Below the pieces are notes generated by a model. It was not told the origin of the DNA, ran no database searches, and saw only the letters and a list, made by a program, of their open reading frames with translations. Both the position numbers and the translations under genes were made by a program. This document shows positions 36,532 through 48,500 of a stretch of 64,000 nucleotides of DNA, piece after piece; position 1 is the stretch's first letter; each line of letters begins with the position of its first letter. Source of the stretch: Diphasiastrum complanatum (taxonomy: Eukaryota > Streptophyta > Lycopodiopsida > Lycopodiales > Lycopodiaceae); assembly GCA_029204225.1 (NCBI GenBank), contig CM055095.1, positions 35,365,078 to 35,429,077 of the forward strand, in the 5' to 3' direction.

Positions 36532-39500
36532 ATGGCAGATGGATCAGCAGCAGTCCTTGCTACAAGAGTTGGGTTCATTGGAGCAGGGCAGATGGCTGAA
36601 GCCATCGCCAGGGGCCTGCACACTGCCGGAGTGCTGCCTGCTTCACGCATGTACGCCGCGGATGTGAACGCTAGCCGATGCAAGGTTTTTGAGTCTTTTG
36701 GAGCCAATGCATGTTCATCTAACGCTCAGGTATGCTGCTTTTATTCTTTGGAGTCAAAGATGAGACTTCTCGTGCTTTGCGTGTCTCAGGAACCAGCTAT
36801 TTTTAGTTCCCTAATGGCAAAGGCTGGAAACTGTGAGTACTATATTTTAAGTGACATAATTCACGATCTAGCCACAGAGGAAAATCTTACATTAGGAATA
36901 AGAAATACTTTTTAGCTTTGCCTCTATCGCTTATCACTATCATGAAGATTCTCCCAAAGCTAACATATTTCTTCTATGTGGCTTTCAGCAGAAAAATGCG
37001 TATTTTTTCCTTTTACTTGCAGGAGGGTTTTTGTAGGTACTCGTGATCTTTCAGAGCACGTTGGACGTCTATGATTTTTCAAAATCCACGAAAGAAGCAA
37101 CTTTATATCATAGGAATGTCCTTGATTTCTAATATGAGAAGCAGGTAGTGGTAATTGAACCCACATCATTAGCTTGTAAGGCTGTGGGTTATAATAGTTA
37201 ACCTTGACTTCCAATCGATTGATTGCCTCTAATTGCATGCGTTGCATAATTGAAGGTTCACTTGAAAGCTTAAATCCTCTAATCCCATGCAGTGCATAAA
37301 TTTAAGGTTCACTTGAAAGCTTAAATCTATATATGGAGACTATGACTCCTATCGGGATTCAAAGTGAACTAGAAGTGGAAACGTCAACGTTCTTTGAACA
37401 ATCACAAACTATGCACACAAGTGGAAGCAAAGTAGGACATCAATGGAGACAAATTTCTATACAAAGAATGTTATGTACATAAAGCATTGTCACTCTCTCT
37501 AGTCTCTCCAGCCTCTTCAGGCTCTTCCTCCTCTCTTCGGCCTCTTCCTCTTCTCTTCAGCAGAAAGAGGGCGCCTATTCATGCTAGTAGAGATAGAGAA
37601 ATCCAAAGGCCAATGTTTCCCATTATGGAATATCCAAAAGCCAACAGCCAAAAGTCATGTGTTACATAGGAGTTACAAAAGCAAATGAAAAGCGTTGGCA
37701 TTGGACAGCCAAGTGCTAATTGGAGAAGTAGGTCACTTGCCCCATGGGCCCCCCATTATGAGTTGGGCCCCTCCAAACTTGAGTACATGGACCAAAAGTT
37801 AAGAATGCTCCTTGGGTCCTCAAAACCATATACATTTCCCCAACTTCATTAAATATGGCATTAACCCCATGAAGTCACGCAATCCAAGCCTGGAGAAAGC
37901 TCTGTACTCGCCATGCTATCTCTAGAGAAGATTCCACCCAGGGAGAAAATAAACTCTGATGCCATCCAGGGTGTACCTTTTGGTACCTCGACTTTGCAGT
38001 TAGAGCATTAACAGAGGAATCTCCATTAGAGGACAAATAGGACAAATAGTGACTTCTAGCACTCTCCCTTAATGAAAAATTCAATTTTGCTTTACTCCCA
38101 TCAAAGGTTCTTGTTTTGTCTCTATACCTCAATTCCCAGGTAGTAGTGTAGGTCTTCGAGATCCTTCATCTCAACCTTTGCAGTTAGTGACTTTTTCTCA
38201 CTTTCAATGAGTTTGTCACAGCTACCTGTAAAGAAGAAGTCATCCAAAAAATAGATTCCCAAGCAGCAAGAGATCTGTGCTCAAATGCCAGTTAGAATCT
38301 CTCAATCCATAAAGAATATAATACTTCCTCGAAGCATAGGGAAGAAACTGCAGTACTCCAAAAAACACCAGCCAAGAAAATTGTCTTCAGTCTGTCGTGC
38401 CCAAGGTACTTGCTTAGACCAAATAGGATCTCATTTTTCTTCTATAAAAGAACCTTCAGGTAACTCCAGGTAGTCCGTCTCAAATTCAATGACCAACTAG
38501 ATAACAAAACCCAATTTTGCCTTCATGGACTTTGGAGGCTCCATAAGTTTCCAGGTTTCACACTTCAGAAGTAATATTCTTTACAACAGCATCCACTTAA
38601 ATAGAGCTTACAGATGCTCCAATTTTTTAATAAACGAGGTCAACCTCAGCTTCAGACATCAAACACGGTGGTCAAGTCAAGTGAGGCTTCAAACCCCTAC
38701 TCCTTTAGTTCTTCCCTTCAAGCAACAACGACAGTAGCAACAACAACAACACCCATCAACAGCTTCAGTGACCCGCCTGGTCAGCTTATCAATGGCACTA
38801 CAAAAACTGAAGGTAAGAGAACAATGTAGATGGATCTACTCTGATGATAGAACTTCCATCTGAGTTGCGCCTCCCGAGTAGAAGAAGGCTCAACAACAGA
38901 GATTGATACTCCACATGAAGATCAACATATGGTTCTAAACGAACAACCTTTCCCTGATCTTATTATCGGTCAGATCATCACATATGCACAACCAACATCC
39001 TCGTAAGGTAGTAAGATGATAAGGGCCCCATCAATACATGATTGTTGCAGTTTACTCTTCTGGAGTTTAGTATAGCAACATTGCCAGGGCTTTGTGGTCA
39101 CCCTAGAACCAGACCATGTCTTGCATTCTTCAGGATTCAAGAGAGATATGCCATAACAATTGAATTAGACTTTTAAGTGCGTTTTCATCAGGCTTAATTA
39201 ATGTAAGTCCTGAATTCCTTAATTTTGTACATGCATCTGATTTAGTCTTCAGCATATAGCTAAACCGATCAAGTATGTGGACCACATGGGAGCGTATGAA
39301 AAACGTCTCCGAGACTGAAAGAAAAGCAGTGTCTGTTTCGCGATACCACACTGTTAGAAAACCGACTTGATCATACAAGTAACCCAAGACAAGATTCCTA
39401 TTGTGATGAAACAATAGCCAAACACATGAGAGAGAACACAAGTGATAGAAACTCCAACTATGTCCCATTGCAAATGAGGTAGGGCGCACTACATACTTAT

Positions 39501-42500
39501 AAACATTGGTCTAGGTTGAAAAGCAAAAGCAAAAGCAGCCTAAAAGCAATTGCCTAATTAATGTCTAGTGCCTAGGAAGTTGGGGCTCTCGGGCGTAGGA
39601 GCAGCCTGAGACCCCATCCACACCCATATCACCTACATACATCCCACCTACATATCAGGTTATGGAGTCAACATGATAAGCCATTAAAAATAGCAAGCAA
39701 GAGATTTAGTAGACTTCATCGCATAGGGGGATATCCTTCTTTTCACAGAGACTCATGAGAGTCAGTTTAGGGGACTACCAGAGTTTCAGGGCTTAAAATG
39801 GTTTTTTGTTTTTTGCTCAAAGACTAGATCTGTGGGAAGCAGAGGTTCTGGTTGTGTAGCATGCTTATAGAGGGACTCATTACAGCCTATCATTGATCTG
39901 GTTCGACAAGACGATCATACATGCTATCTGTAGCTTCAACTTCTTGGCAGGCCCTCCATATGCTGATCTCTCTTCAAATATTCTTCTTTATTCCGAATGT
40001 GGTTACATACTTTTGGATGGAGATTTCAACGCCAGGACCTCCGCTAGACAGACAGAGTTTCCTATGATCATTGATGACCCTTTGAGGATACACGCCATGG
40101 ATAGTATAAATATGGGGATTGACAGGATATCTGCTGATGATGGTGGCCCGGTCTCTGCATATGGTGAGCATTTTCTTCTATTGGGTGAGGCCCATGAGCT
40201 TGCCATTTTTAATGGCTTATCTTGTTCGCCGACTTCTGGAGACTATACTTGCCACCCCCATAGTGGTGGGCATACTCATATTGCCCATAGAGCCACTACT
40301 CAGAGACGACCTCCTTGGCGACGTCAGCAACATCTATCCCCATCACATCTTTCTTCATAGCAGTAGTACTTGATGACACGGAGTTATACCATTATCTCAT
40401 TGGCAACATTAGACTTTTTAGACCTACTTTATGGTCATAGTATAGTACATTGGCATTTCATTTCTTTTTTGTTACGGAGACGTTTCATACGCTCCCGTTG
40501 TACCACACACTTGACATGGTACTTTTTTTCGTCTTATTTGCCTATTGGCATGGAAAAGACATTAATAAAATCTCTCTCTCTCTCTCTCTCTCTCAGTTCA
40601 GTTCATAGTATTCAGATATGTTTTTTCAGTTTATGTTTCGGAGACGTTTCATACGCTCCCACTATTACCACATACTTGACATGTACATTTACTAGTCTTA
40701 TATGCCTTTTGGCATGGAAAAGACATTAATAAAGCTTTCATTCTTTCTTTCTCTCTCTCTCCCCCTCCACGGCCAGCGCAGGTCTGCTGACCCATGGCCT
40801 CTTTTTTTTTTTAACTAAATAAAAAACAAGCGAATCTGGGCAGCAAATCGCGATTCGCTGCATCTGTGGTTCCAATATACCGAAAAGAGTGTTTGAATGA
40901 CTAACATGACCTCATGCATAGATCACAAGAGTCTTTTTTTCTATATAAAGAGTGATGGTAAGTTCTACAAGGTACCACTCCTTGTTAGGCTTGGCCTTTT
41001 ATGTTCTATATAAGCCAAGTATTTAGAAATCAAAAGTGGAAGTATGAAATTTTGTGTGGGTGTGAGCAAGCTATATTTCTAAGTAAGCCTGCAAGATTTT
41101 ATCATTCAATATGAATCCAATTTATATATATTGTTGCTTTGTTTGTTTTCAGGTGGCCGAAAACAGTGATGTACTTATACTTGCAGTTAAGCCACAAGTT
41201 GGTAAGTGTAATCTAAGGCTTCCCTTGCCTTGTTCTTTTGAGTAGTAATAATCATTTTGTGTGTTGCAACGTTTGTACATGTGGTTTGAGTCTTATTTGT
41301 AGGTCTTTGTATTGTCATTATTCTAAAGTTCGTAGGACTTCTGTCCACATCTAGCATTCATACAAGATAGCCATGAATGAGCATAGTCTGTTGTTTCTTC
41401 AGTAGTACATCAGTAGATTGGAAACCTTGGTGCCTTACTTATGAGTTTCATTGGCAGCTGAAAAGGTCCTCTTAGACCTACGGCCAAAGCTCACTAAGGA
41501 GCATCTGCTGGTATCTATTGCAGCAGGCATAACTATATCTAATTTGCAGGTAGTCTCTTGCAACAACTTTCAGCATATTCAATGACTGCCCTAAGGAATG
41601 ATTTGCATAAAAAGTGTTTTTTTTCTCTTTAGGAAATAATGTACGCTGGTTACGCCGCTTATAAATCTTTCCTGTCTGATTGATCCATAAACTTAATTGC
41701 TTATGTTGCCTGCAGAAGTGGGCAGGAGATGCTAGAATTGTGAGGGTAATGCCCAATACTCCATGCTTAGTGGGTGAGACTGCAGCTGGTAAGTTTGATA
41801 TCTGCTTGCTGAAGGGTACAGACTTGATACAAAAGAATTTTTGATGAGCTCAGTTAAATAGTTGCCGAAAGTGCACTTTCTTGTTATCAACATTATCTTT
41901 CTCAATAGCATGGTTGGTTCTTGTAGGTTTGAATCTTTCCCAGTAAACTTGAAATCTTTTAGTGTGCCTTCTTGCCTCCAGTAATCACAGAATTCTGAAA
42001 CATTGATTCATGTAAAAATTCTCAGTAAACTTGAAACCTTTTAGTGAGCGGCCTTGCCTCCAATAACCATGGGATTACTGAAACATCAATTTATTTCAAA
42101 TTTCCCAACGTACTTACTCCAAGGGAAATCTAAGAGACAGAAACTTTTCAAATTGCAAAGGCTTCTTATGAGGGGTCGTGTTACAGAAACAGTTTGGTCG
42201 CTAGTCTTCTGCACTTTGGCTTTGCTCTGATCCATTGATGTCTTTTAACCTATGTCTCTTGTCATAATCTTTCAGCATTCAGCTTAGGTGATGAGGCATC
42301 TGAAAAGGATGCAAATGTTGTGAAGACACTTTTTCAAGCTGTTGGAAAAATATTTGTTGTTGAAGAAAAGCTTTTGAATGCTGTTACGGGCCTCAGGTAC
42401 ATTTCCTCGATAGTGGCTCTGAATTAACTAATGTAAGCAATCTTAGGGCAGTTATCGTTGTGAAGACATGACATTCTATTGTCCCCTAGTTGTCATCGCT

Positions 42501-45500
42501 GGCTGTGAGACAAGACCTTGGCCCAGGTTTTGGTTAGATTTGCTATAATATACTTCATATGAGATGTGGTATGATCTGATGTATGTGTATGCTCACATAG
42601 TGCACCACATACATGTAATGTTTTTGACTTCATGCAACTTTCACTCATGCAGAACTAACGACATGACATGTGTACTGGGAAGATAAACCACCATGACTAA
42701 CATTTTTGCGATGCATCATGTCTATGTTGTCGTGAATTCGTCATAGCTGTCCAAGTCCTGTAAGCAAATTCTCTTTATGTAACCGGGCATGACAATAATG
42801 CAGCAACATCAGTTTGTCTAGGCTGAGCAAGGGAGCATAGTTATATGGCTAAGGAGAACCTTTGTACAATTAAGACTAAATTAACTGGCCTGTGTGGTCT
42901 CTGTCGTGCCAAGCAATCACTTGTATGTGGTGAAAATGGCGTCGGTGGAAGATCGGCAAGCTTGGGACCAGCGTGTTCCTCAGTTGCTGCTCAAGATTCA
43001 AGATTATGTCGAACCGCTTGATTTTCATATTAGGAATTTAGATAGCATAGACATTATCTTAGGAAAGGAGTGGTTGTACTCCAAAAATGAGTCCTTAAGA
43101 AAGGACTATGTAACCCATTGTATAACCTTTTTGCATAATGGCTCATTTGTTGAACTTAAAGGCAATGTGAATAGGCCTTTTGATCCTGTTGTATCTGCTT
43201 TAGAAGTTGTTGAATATTTGAAAGACTATGGAAATAAGGTTTATCTTTGCTTTTTCAAAGATGAAGTCTATGTGGGTGATCATATTGTTCAGAGTCTAAA
43301 TATTGATTTATCGCATATGCCTTTGAATGTGTCTATAAATAATTCCTTAAGTGTTAACTCATCCGAAGGTAGGGTATCTAACAAACTTAGGCAAGAATAT
43401 AGCGTTATTTTTCCTGAAAATCTTCATGATGGCCTACCTCCCCAAAGGAGTGTCGACCATCAAATAGCAAACAATTCGTGATGTGAAGTCCTTTTTGGGC
43501 TTTACAGGATTCTTTCACAGGTTCATTATGGATTATGCCTTAATAGCATTTTCCCTAACGAACGTTCTTAAGGGGGTGAAGAAAAAATGTAGCCGCAGAA
43601 AAAGTCCATTGATAACATGGAATGATGAAATGAATGAGAGTATTGAGACTCTCAAGCACTGTGTTTCTACGGCTCCAATTTTACACATTGTCGATCCTAA
43701 TCGGGTTGTGGTGGATATAGATGCTAGCGACTTTGCTGCAGGAGCGGTCTTTTACCAGGATGGTAGACCAGTTGCGTTTGAAAGCAAAAAACTGGATCCT
43801 GCTCAGACAAGGTATTCTACCTATGAGAAGGAGCTATTTGCAGTCATTCACGCTTTAAAAATCTGGAGGCACTATCTTTATGGTGCCAAATTTACGGTGA
43901 TGACTAATCAATCATCACCAATCCCTTAAGTATATATGTTATGCTAAGGACATTCGTGGCTGTAAGGCTAGATGGTCGGAACTCATTCAAGAGTTTGTGT
44001 TCGACATTAAGTATCGTAAAGGTACGTTGAACAATGTTGCCGATGCCTTGAGCCGGATTGGAGAGGTTAATCAGTTATGCTTTGCTGAAATCCAATCTGA
44101 TTTGTATCTTTCACTTCTGGATCTTTGTCGAACCGATGGATTTTTCGGTCGCATTTGGCTAGACGGGAAATTCTAGATCTAGTGATGACCTTGGGAAGCA
44201 GGATCCCAAGCAAAATTACAAGATACTTGAAGACTATTCCATAAGAAGTGGCCTGCTTTTCCGTAAGGGAAAGGTTTGTGTGCCAGATGGGGAGGACTTG
44301 CGGGCCCAAATCTTGTAGCGGTGTTATGACAACCCTTGTGCTGGTCACACAGGCACACAAAGGACAGTTGACCTTGTTAGACAATTTCTTCTGGCCAAAG
44401 ATGAAAGGTCATGTCAAGGCAATACATTCAAGGTTGTGAACAATGCCAACAGAATAAAGCAGAAAGACTCAAAGTAGCGGGACTTCTACATCCTTTGGAA
44501 ATTCCCAACAAGAAATGGGAAAGCATTTCAATGGATTTTGTGAGTGGACTCCCTAAAACCGAGAAGGGTCATGATGCTATTTGGCTGGTAGTTGATAGGC
44601 TAACCAAGATGGCGCAATTTATACCAACTAATTCAATTGGGCATCTGAAACTAGTCCAGCTTCTCGTTGAAAAGTTGTTATAGATCGTATGGCTTGCCGA
44701 ATGATATTGTTAGTGACCGTGACTCCAAATTCACTGGCAAGTTCTGGTAGTCAGGTTTTGATAAACTTGAAACAACCCTTAGTCTTAGTTCTTCAGATCA
44801 CCCAGAATCTGATGGGTAGACAAAACGTATCAACTAGACGTTGGAAGATATGCTTAGAGCATATGTCTCTCACCGACAGTCTGATTGAGAAAAGTATCTC
44901 CCAAAGGTTGAGTTCAAGCACACTAGTGCGAAGCATTTTGCTAGCAGATTTAGTCCTTTCATGCTGATGTATGGCTTTCAGCCACGTTCGCCAGTTTCTG
45001 TTGGACTCAAAGGTCTCAAGGTGCAAGTTGCAATGGATTTCCTGCAAGATATTCAAGAAATGCTGCAAGTGGCCAAAGAAAGCATTACAACCGCTCAGGA
45101 TAGAGCTCATTTTTATGCTAACCGCAGGCGCTCACCTCGAGAATTTGAGGTCGGAGCTTGGGTGTATCTTAAAATCCCTAAGGATTCTAAGCTACTGAGG
45201 ATGGGGAAATGTCATAAGCTATCTCCACGGTATAGCGGTCCTTACAAGGTTGTAAACAAAATCGACCGGGTCGCTTATCAGTTAGATCTTCCGATGGGGG
45301 TTGGAGCTCATTCTGTTTTCCATGTAAGTCGTTTGAAAGAGCAACTTAGTCGGAAGGATTCCCTAGTTCCGGAAGGTGAACTAGTTGAGTTGAAGGATCT
45401 GACTACCTTTGTACCTAATATGCCAGAAAAGGTGGTTGACGTACGTTGGCATCAATCGAGAAACCGTTTGGTTTCTAAGTTTCTAGTATGTTGGAAAGGC

Positions 45501-48500
45501 AAGTCAGATGAGAACACTTGGGAGAGGGAAGACTACTTAAGACTGAACTTCCCTGGCTTGCTCCCTTTAGGAGGAGGCTCTTCAAGGGGGAGGGAATGTT
45601 ACGTACCCATAAGGGCACGCAACAGGTTACTGGAGGTGACGGTCTAATTTATGGGACAAAACGTTGGTCAATGTCCTATTGGCGCGAGGCGACTCTTTGT
45701 TATGGACCCGCGTCCGTGTGCACAACTGGCACGTGTCGTTGGTCATGCATGACTCCTATGGTTGGAGATGACCCCACCTGGACTATGTATATAGAGGTGG
45801 ATCTCCACGAGCTCGACATTCATTCTCTTCTGGAGAATGGAGAGCTCTTCCACTGGTGGTTAGGTTAGGACGATTATTTAGGCCTCAGGATGTAGGTAGG
45901 CAAGGGTCAAGGGTAAGGTATGGTGGTATGGGACACCATGGCTTGTTGGAGATCCGAGCTTGCTTGATGGTGGTCTATAGCTCCATTGCACGGGGGAGAG
46001 GTGGCAGTACCTCTATGGATGGGTGGTAACATAGTGTTCGTCACCTGATTGTGTCTTAGCAATGACCAAATTGATGATGGGGAATCTAACAATTAAAGTA
46101 GTATAGACCAATGCATAACAAAGAGTTTCTCCCTGATTTTTGTCTACAAAATGGTTAAAATAGCTTTAGAGATTTATTCTGGTTAACTTGCTGACGTAAG
46201 AAGCTTGTGTCTGGAAAAACAACGTAAGAAGGTCCGTTTATTCTATGCTCACGATGATGCCGAAAGTGTACCTTCTTCTGCCATTTTTTATTGGAACTTA
46301 GTCTTGGATTGTGGTCTCCTGATGTATAAATAAGAATGAGACTTTCTTGTCTTGAAAAATCTGAAAGGTTTTCATCACATCCAACTTTGGTGTTTCCCTC
46401 TCTTCATTAGGGCGATTTGCATGAGCCCTTGTGCCATGGTTTAATTTTGCAAAAAGAAAGAATCAAAATTTCTGAAGAGTAGAACTCTCCCCAGTGGAGC
46501 AATATCATCATTTGGTCCGGATGTCCGATGGGATTGGGATTCTTCCAGAAGCTTCTACATGACAGTCTTAACATCATGCCACAAACACACGTATACAGCT
46601 TTCAGAAAAATGATGACAGATCATTAGCTCATTGCAATTTACTTTCTTAAAAATACAACGTTACAAAAACATTGTGTCCCCTGTCCTTCAGAACTGAAAT
46701 ATCTCTTATAAGTCGGTTTATCTTAAGTTCTGCAAAGCATCTCTTCTCTTGCCTGTGTCCTTAGTACTCTAGTATTTTCTTGTTTCCTTATTTTTTGTTC
46801 TCTTTAATGTCAATCAAAACAGAATGCGCAAACCCTTTCAAAAAATGCGCAGTTATCCATTGAGGGCCTATAACCTGCAGTCTCATGTAGCTTCCCTCTT
46901 GGTAATGTGACCAATTGTTTAAAATATTCAGAAAATGGTCAAACGGGTCTGTTCATGCTTACAAATGTTTCAGTTATATCTGTTTTGTTCAGTCATCAGC
47001 CTTAAACCTAGAAAGCACAACGCAGAGACTTAAGAAGAGTGAAACACAAGTAACAGAATCTCAACATTCTTTTATACTCTTTTCCTCTTGAATGGTATTT
47101 TATCTATTTCTATATATATCTGTTAGCCTGTGGAAAATTCAATCGAGATCTTTTCTCCAGATTATGGTTGTACACAGCTACTGGTCACAACTTTCTAATG
47201 TACTCTACATTGGGAGCTTTGATGGGCATCAATTATATCACGACCCTTAATACATCTTATTTCCATGCGAATTGCTATTAGCTGTCACCTCTGCCTTACA
47301 GATGGGTATCTTGAATACCTAACGAATATGGTCACATTGTACTTGCTTTTCTTTGAATTAGGCTTTTAAAGCTTGTTATTATGTGCTAACTTTTTTAGGC
47401 TTGCGATATAAGCACTTTTTCTTAGTGTTTTTACTCACCGTGTGCGCGCGCGCGCGTGCAACCCATGTGTTTGAACTGTTTATCTTAATAGAATTTGCCC
47501 GTAGACTTTAGCTCAAGGCGGGGCCCAGATAGTTGCCACCACCTCTTGTTCCATTCATACATAATTCTTGGACCATTATTTGGTGTTTACGAACATTCAC
47601 TCTGCTCATCAGTAAAACTCAGTCATAAATTCTGAATTCCACTGGTTGCAATAGGGACTTCTGGTGAAAAGTGCAGATCGGCAGTATGACTGCAAGAAGC
47701 AATGCTGGTTAACCTTACTGTGTGGTGGAATATTTCATCAGCTAATGGATTTTAAGGTTTGCCTTTGTTAGGTAATGTACACAGTTGTACTAGGTTGGCC
47801 TTTCAGCTTAAGTATGAACAAAATTCTTGCTAAGTGCTTTATATCCACCTAGTTTAGAATTGGTTGCTAGCATGGGGCAATTTGTTTTACCCCTTCTGCA
47901 CTCCAAGATGCACTCTGAAGTGTGTTGTGAACTTGGCTTTTATGTGCACCACTGAAGTCGTGGAACTTTAAATGTGGCAGGCAAATCATAACATGATGTG
48001 AAATTTTTGGTATAGAGCTCATTCATATCCTTGTTGGCATTCATGTGTTCAAATACCTTTTGAAAGCTGTACTGATCCAGTGGCAATCTAAAACCGCTCT
48101 ATTGCAATATCCTCTTTTGGGCCCTAGGAGGCCTTAGAGTTGAAATTTTCCTGTCTGCAACTAAACCCTCCTATTTGAAAAGAAGAAACAGGTGAAAAAA
48201 ATGAATTTTTTCTTCAAATTTACGTATTATGAACTTCTAATTGATATTAGTCTCGACTGAGTGAGGGCTTTAAATTTTCTCAGGACCACCTTGTATAAAT
48301 GCATCAGTGCAGGTATTGACAGTTCATATATGAAATTTTCAACCTTCAGTCTGAGCTATTTTCTTGTGCAATGAGATCACGTTAGAAGCTCCAATAAGGC
48401 CCTGAGAAACTCCATTGCTTATTCACTCGAATAGCAATGGTTTGATAGGATTTGAAGTTCTTGATTGGCAACACATACATTGTAATGGTAAATCATATTT

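Larger units (their letters stand above)
36730..41152 (+). other. P5CR intron 1 (4.4 kb) with nested repeat debris
   Basis: Donor CAG|gtatgc at 36730; acceptor gttttcag ending at 41152. Contents in order: a tRNA-like or SINE-like stretch (37135-37210), a 51-bp tandem duplication (37225-37326), a copia RT remnant with possible short LTR (37954-38400), a LINE endonuclease remnant (39740-40340) and duplicated LINE-like 3' tails (40440-40770). Confidence 0.85.
42890..46091 (+). mobile_element. Ty3/gypsy chromodomain retrotransposon, 5'-truncated, in P5CR intron 5
   Basis: Same orientation as the host gene. Order: protease tail and start of RT (42894-43480), RT end and RNase H (43483-43950), integrase (44330-44960), integrase C-terminus with chromodomain (44961-45645), polypurine tract (45583-45594), 3' LTR (45597-46091). 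The 5' LTR, gag and catalytic RT core are missing. The chromodomain places it in the chromovirus lineage, whose members often insert into chromatin carrying particular histone marks. The element breaks no splice site and adds about 3.2 kb to the intron. Confidence 0.88.

Noticed and set aside
37135-37210. tRNA gene on the minus strand
   Set aside because: A T-arm-like and an anticodon-arm-like segment are present, but the acceptor stem and D-arm do not pair; kept only as a tRNA-like or SINE-like segment.
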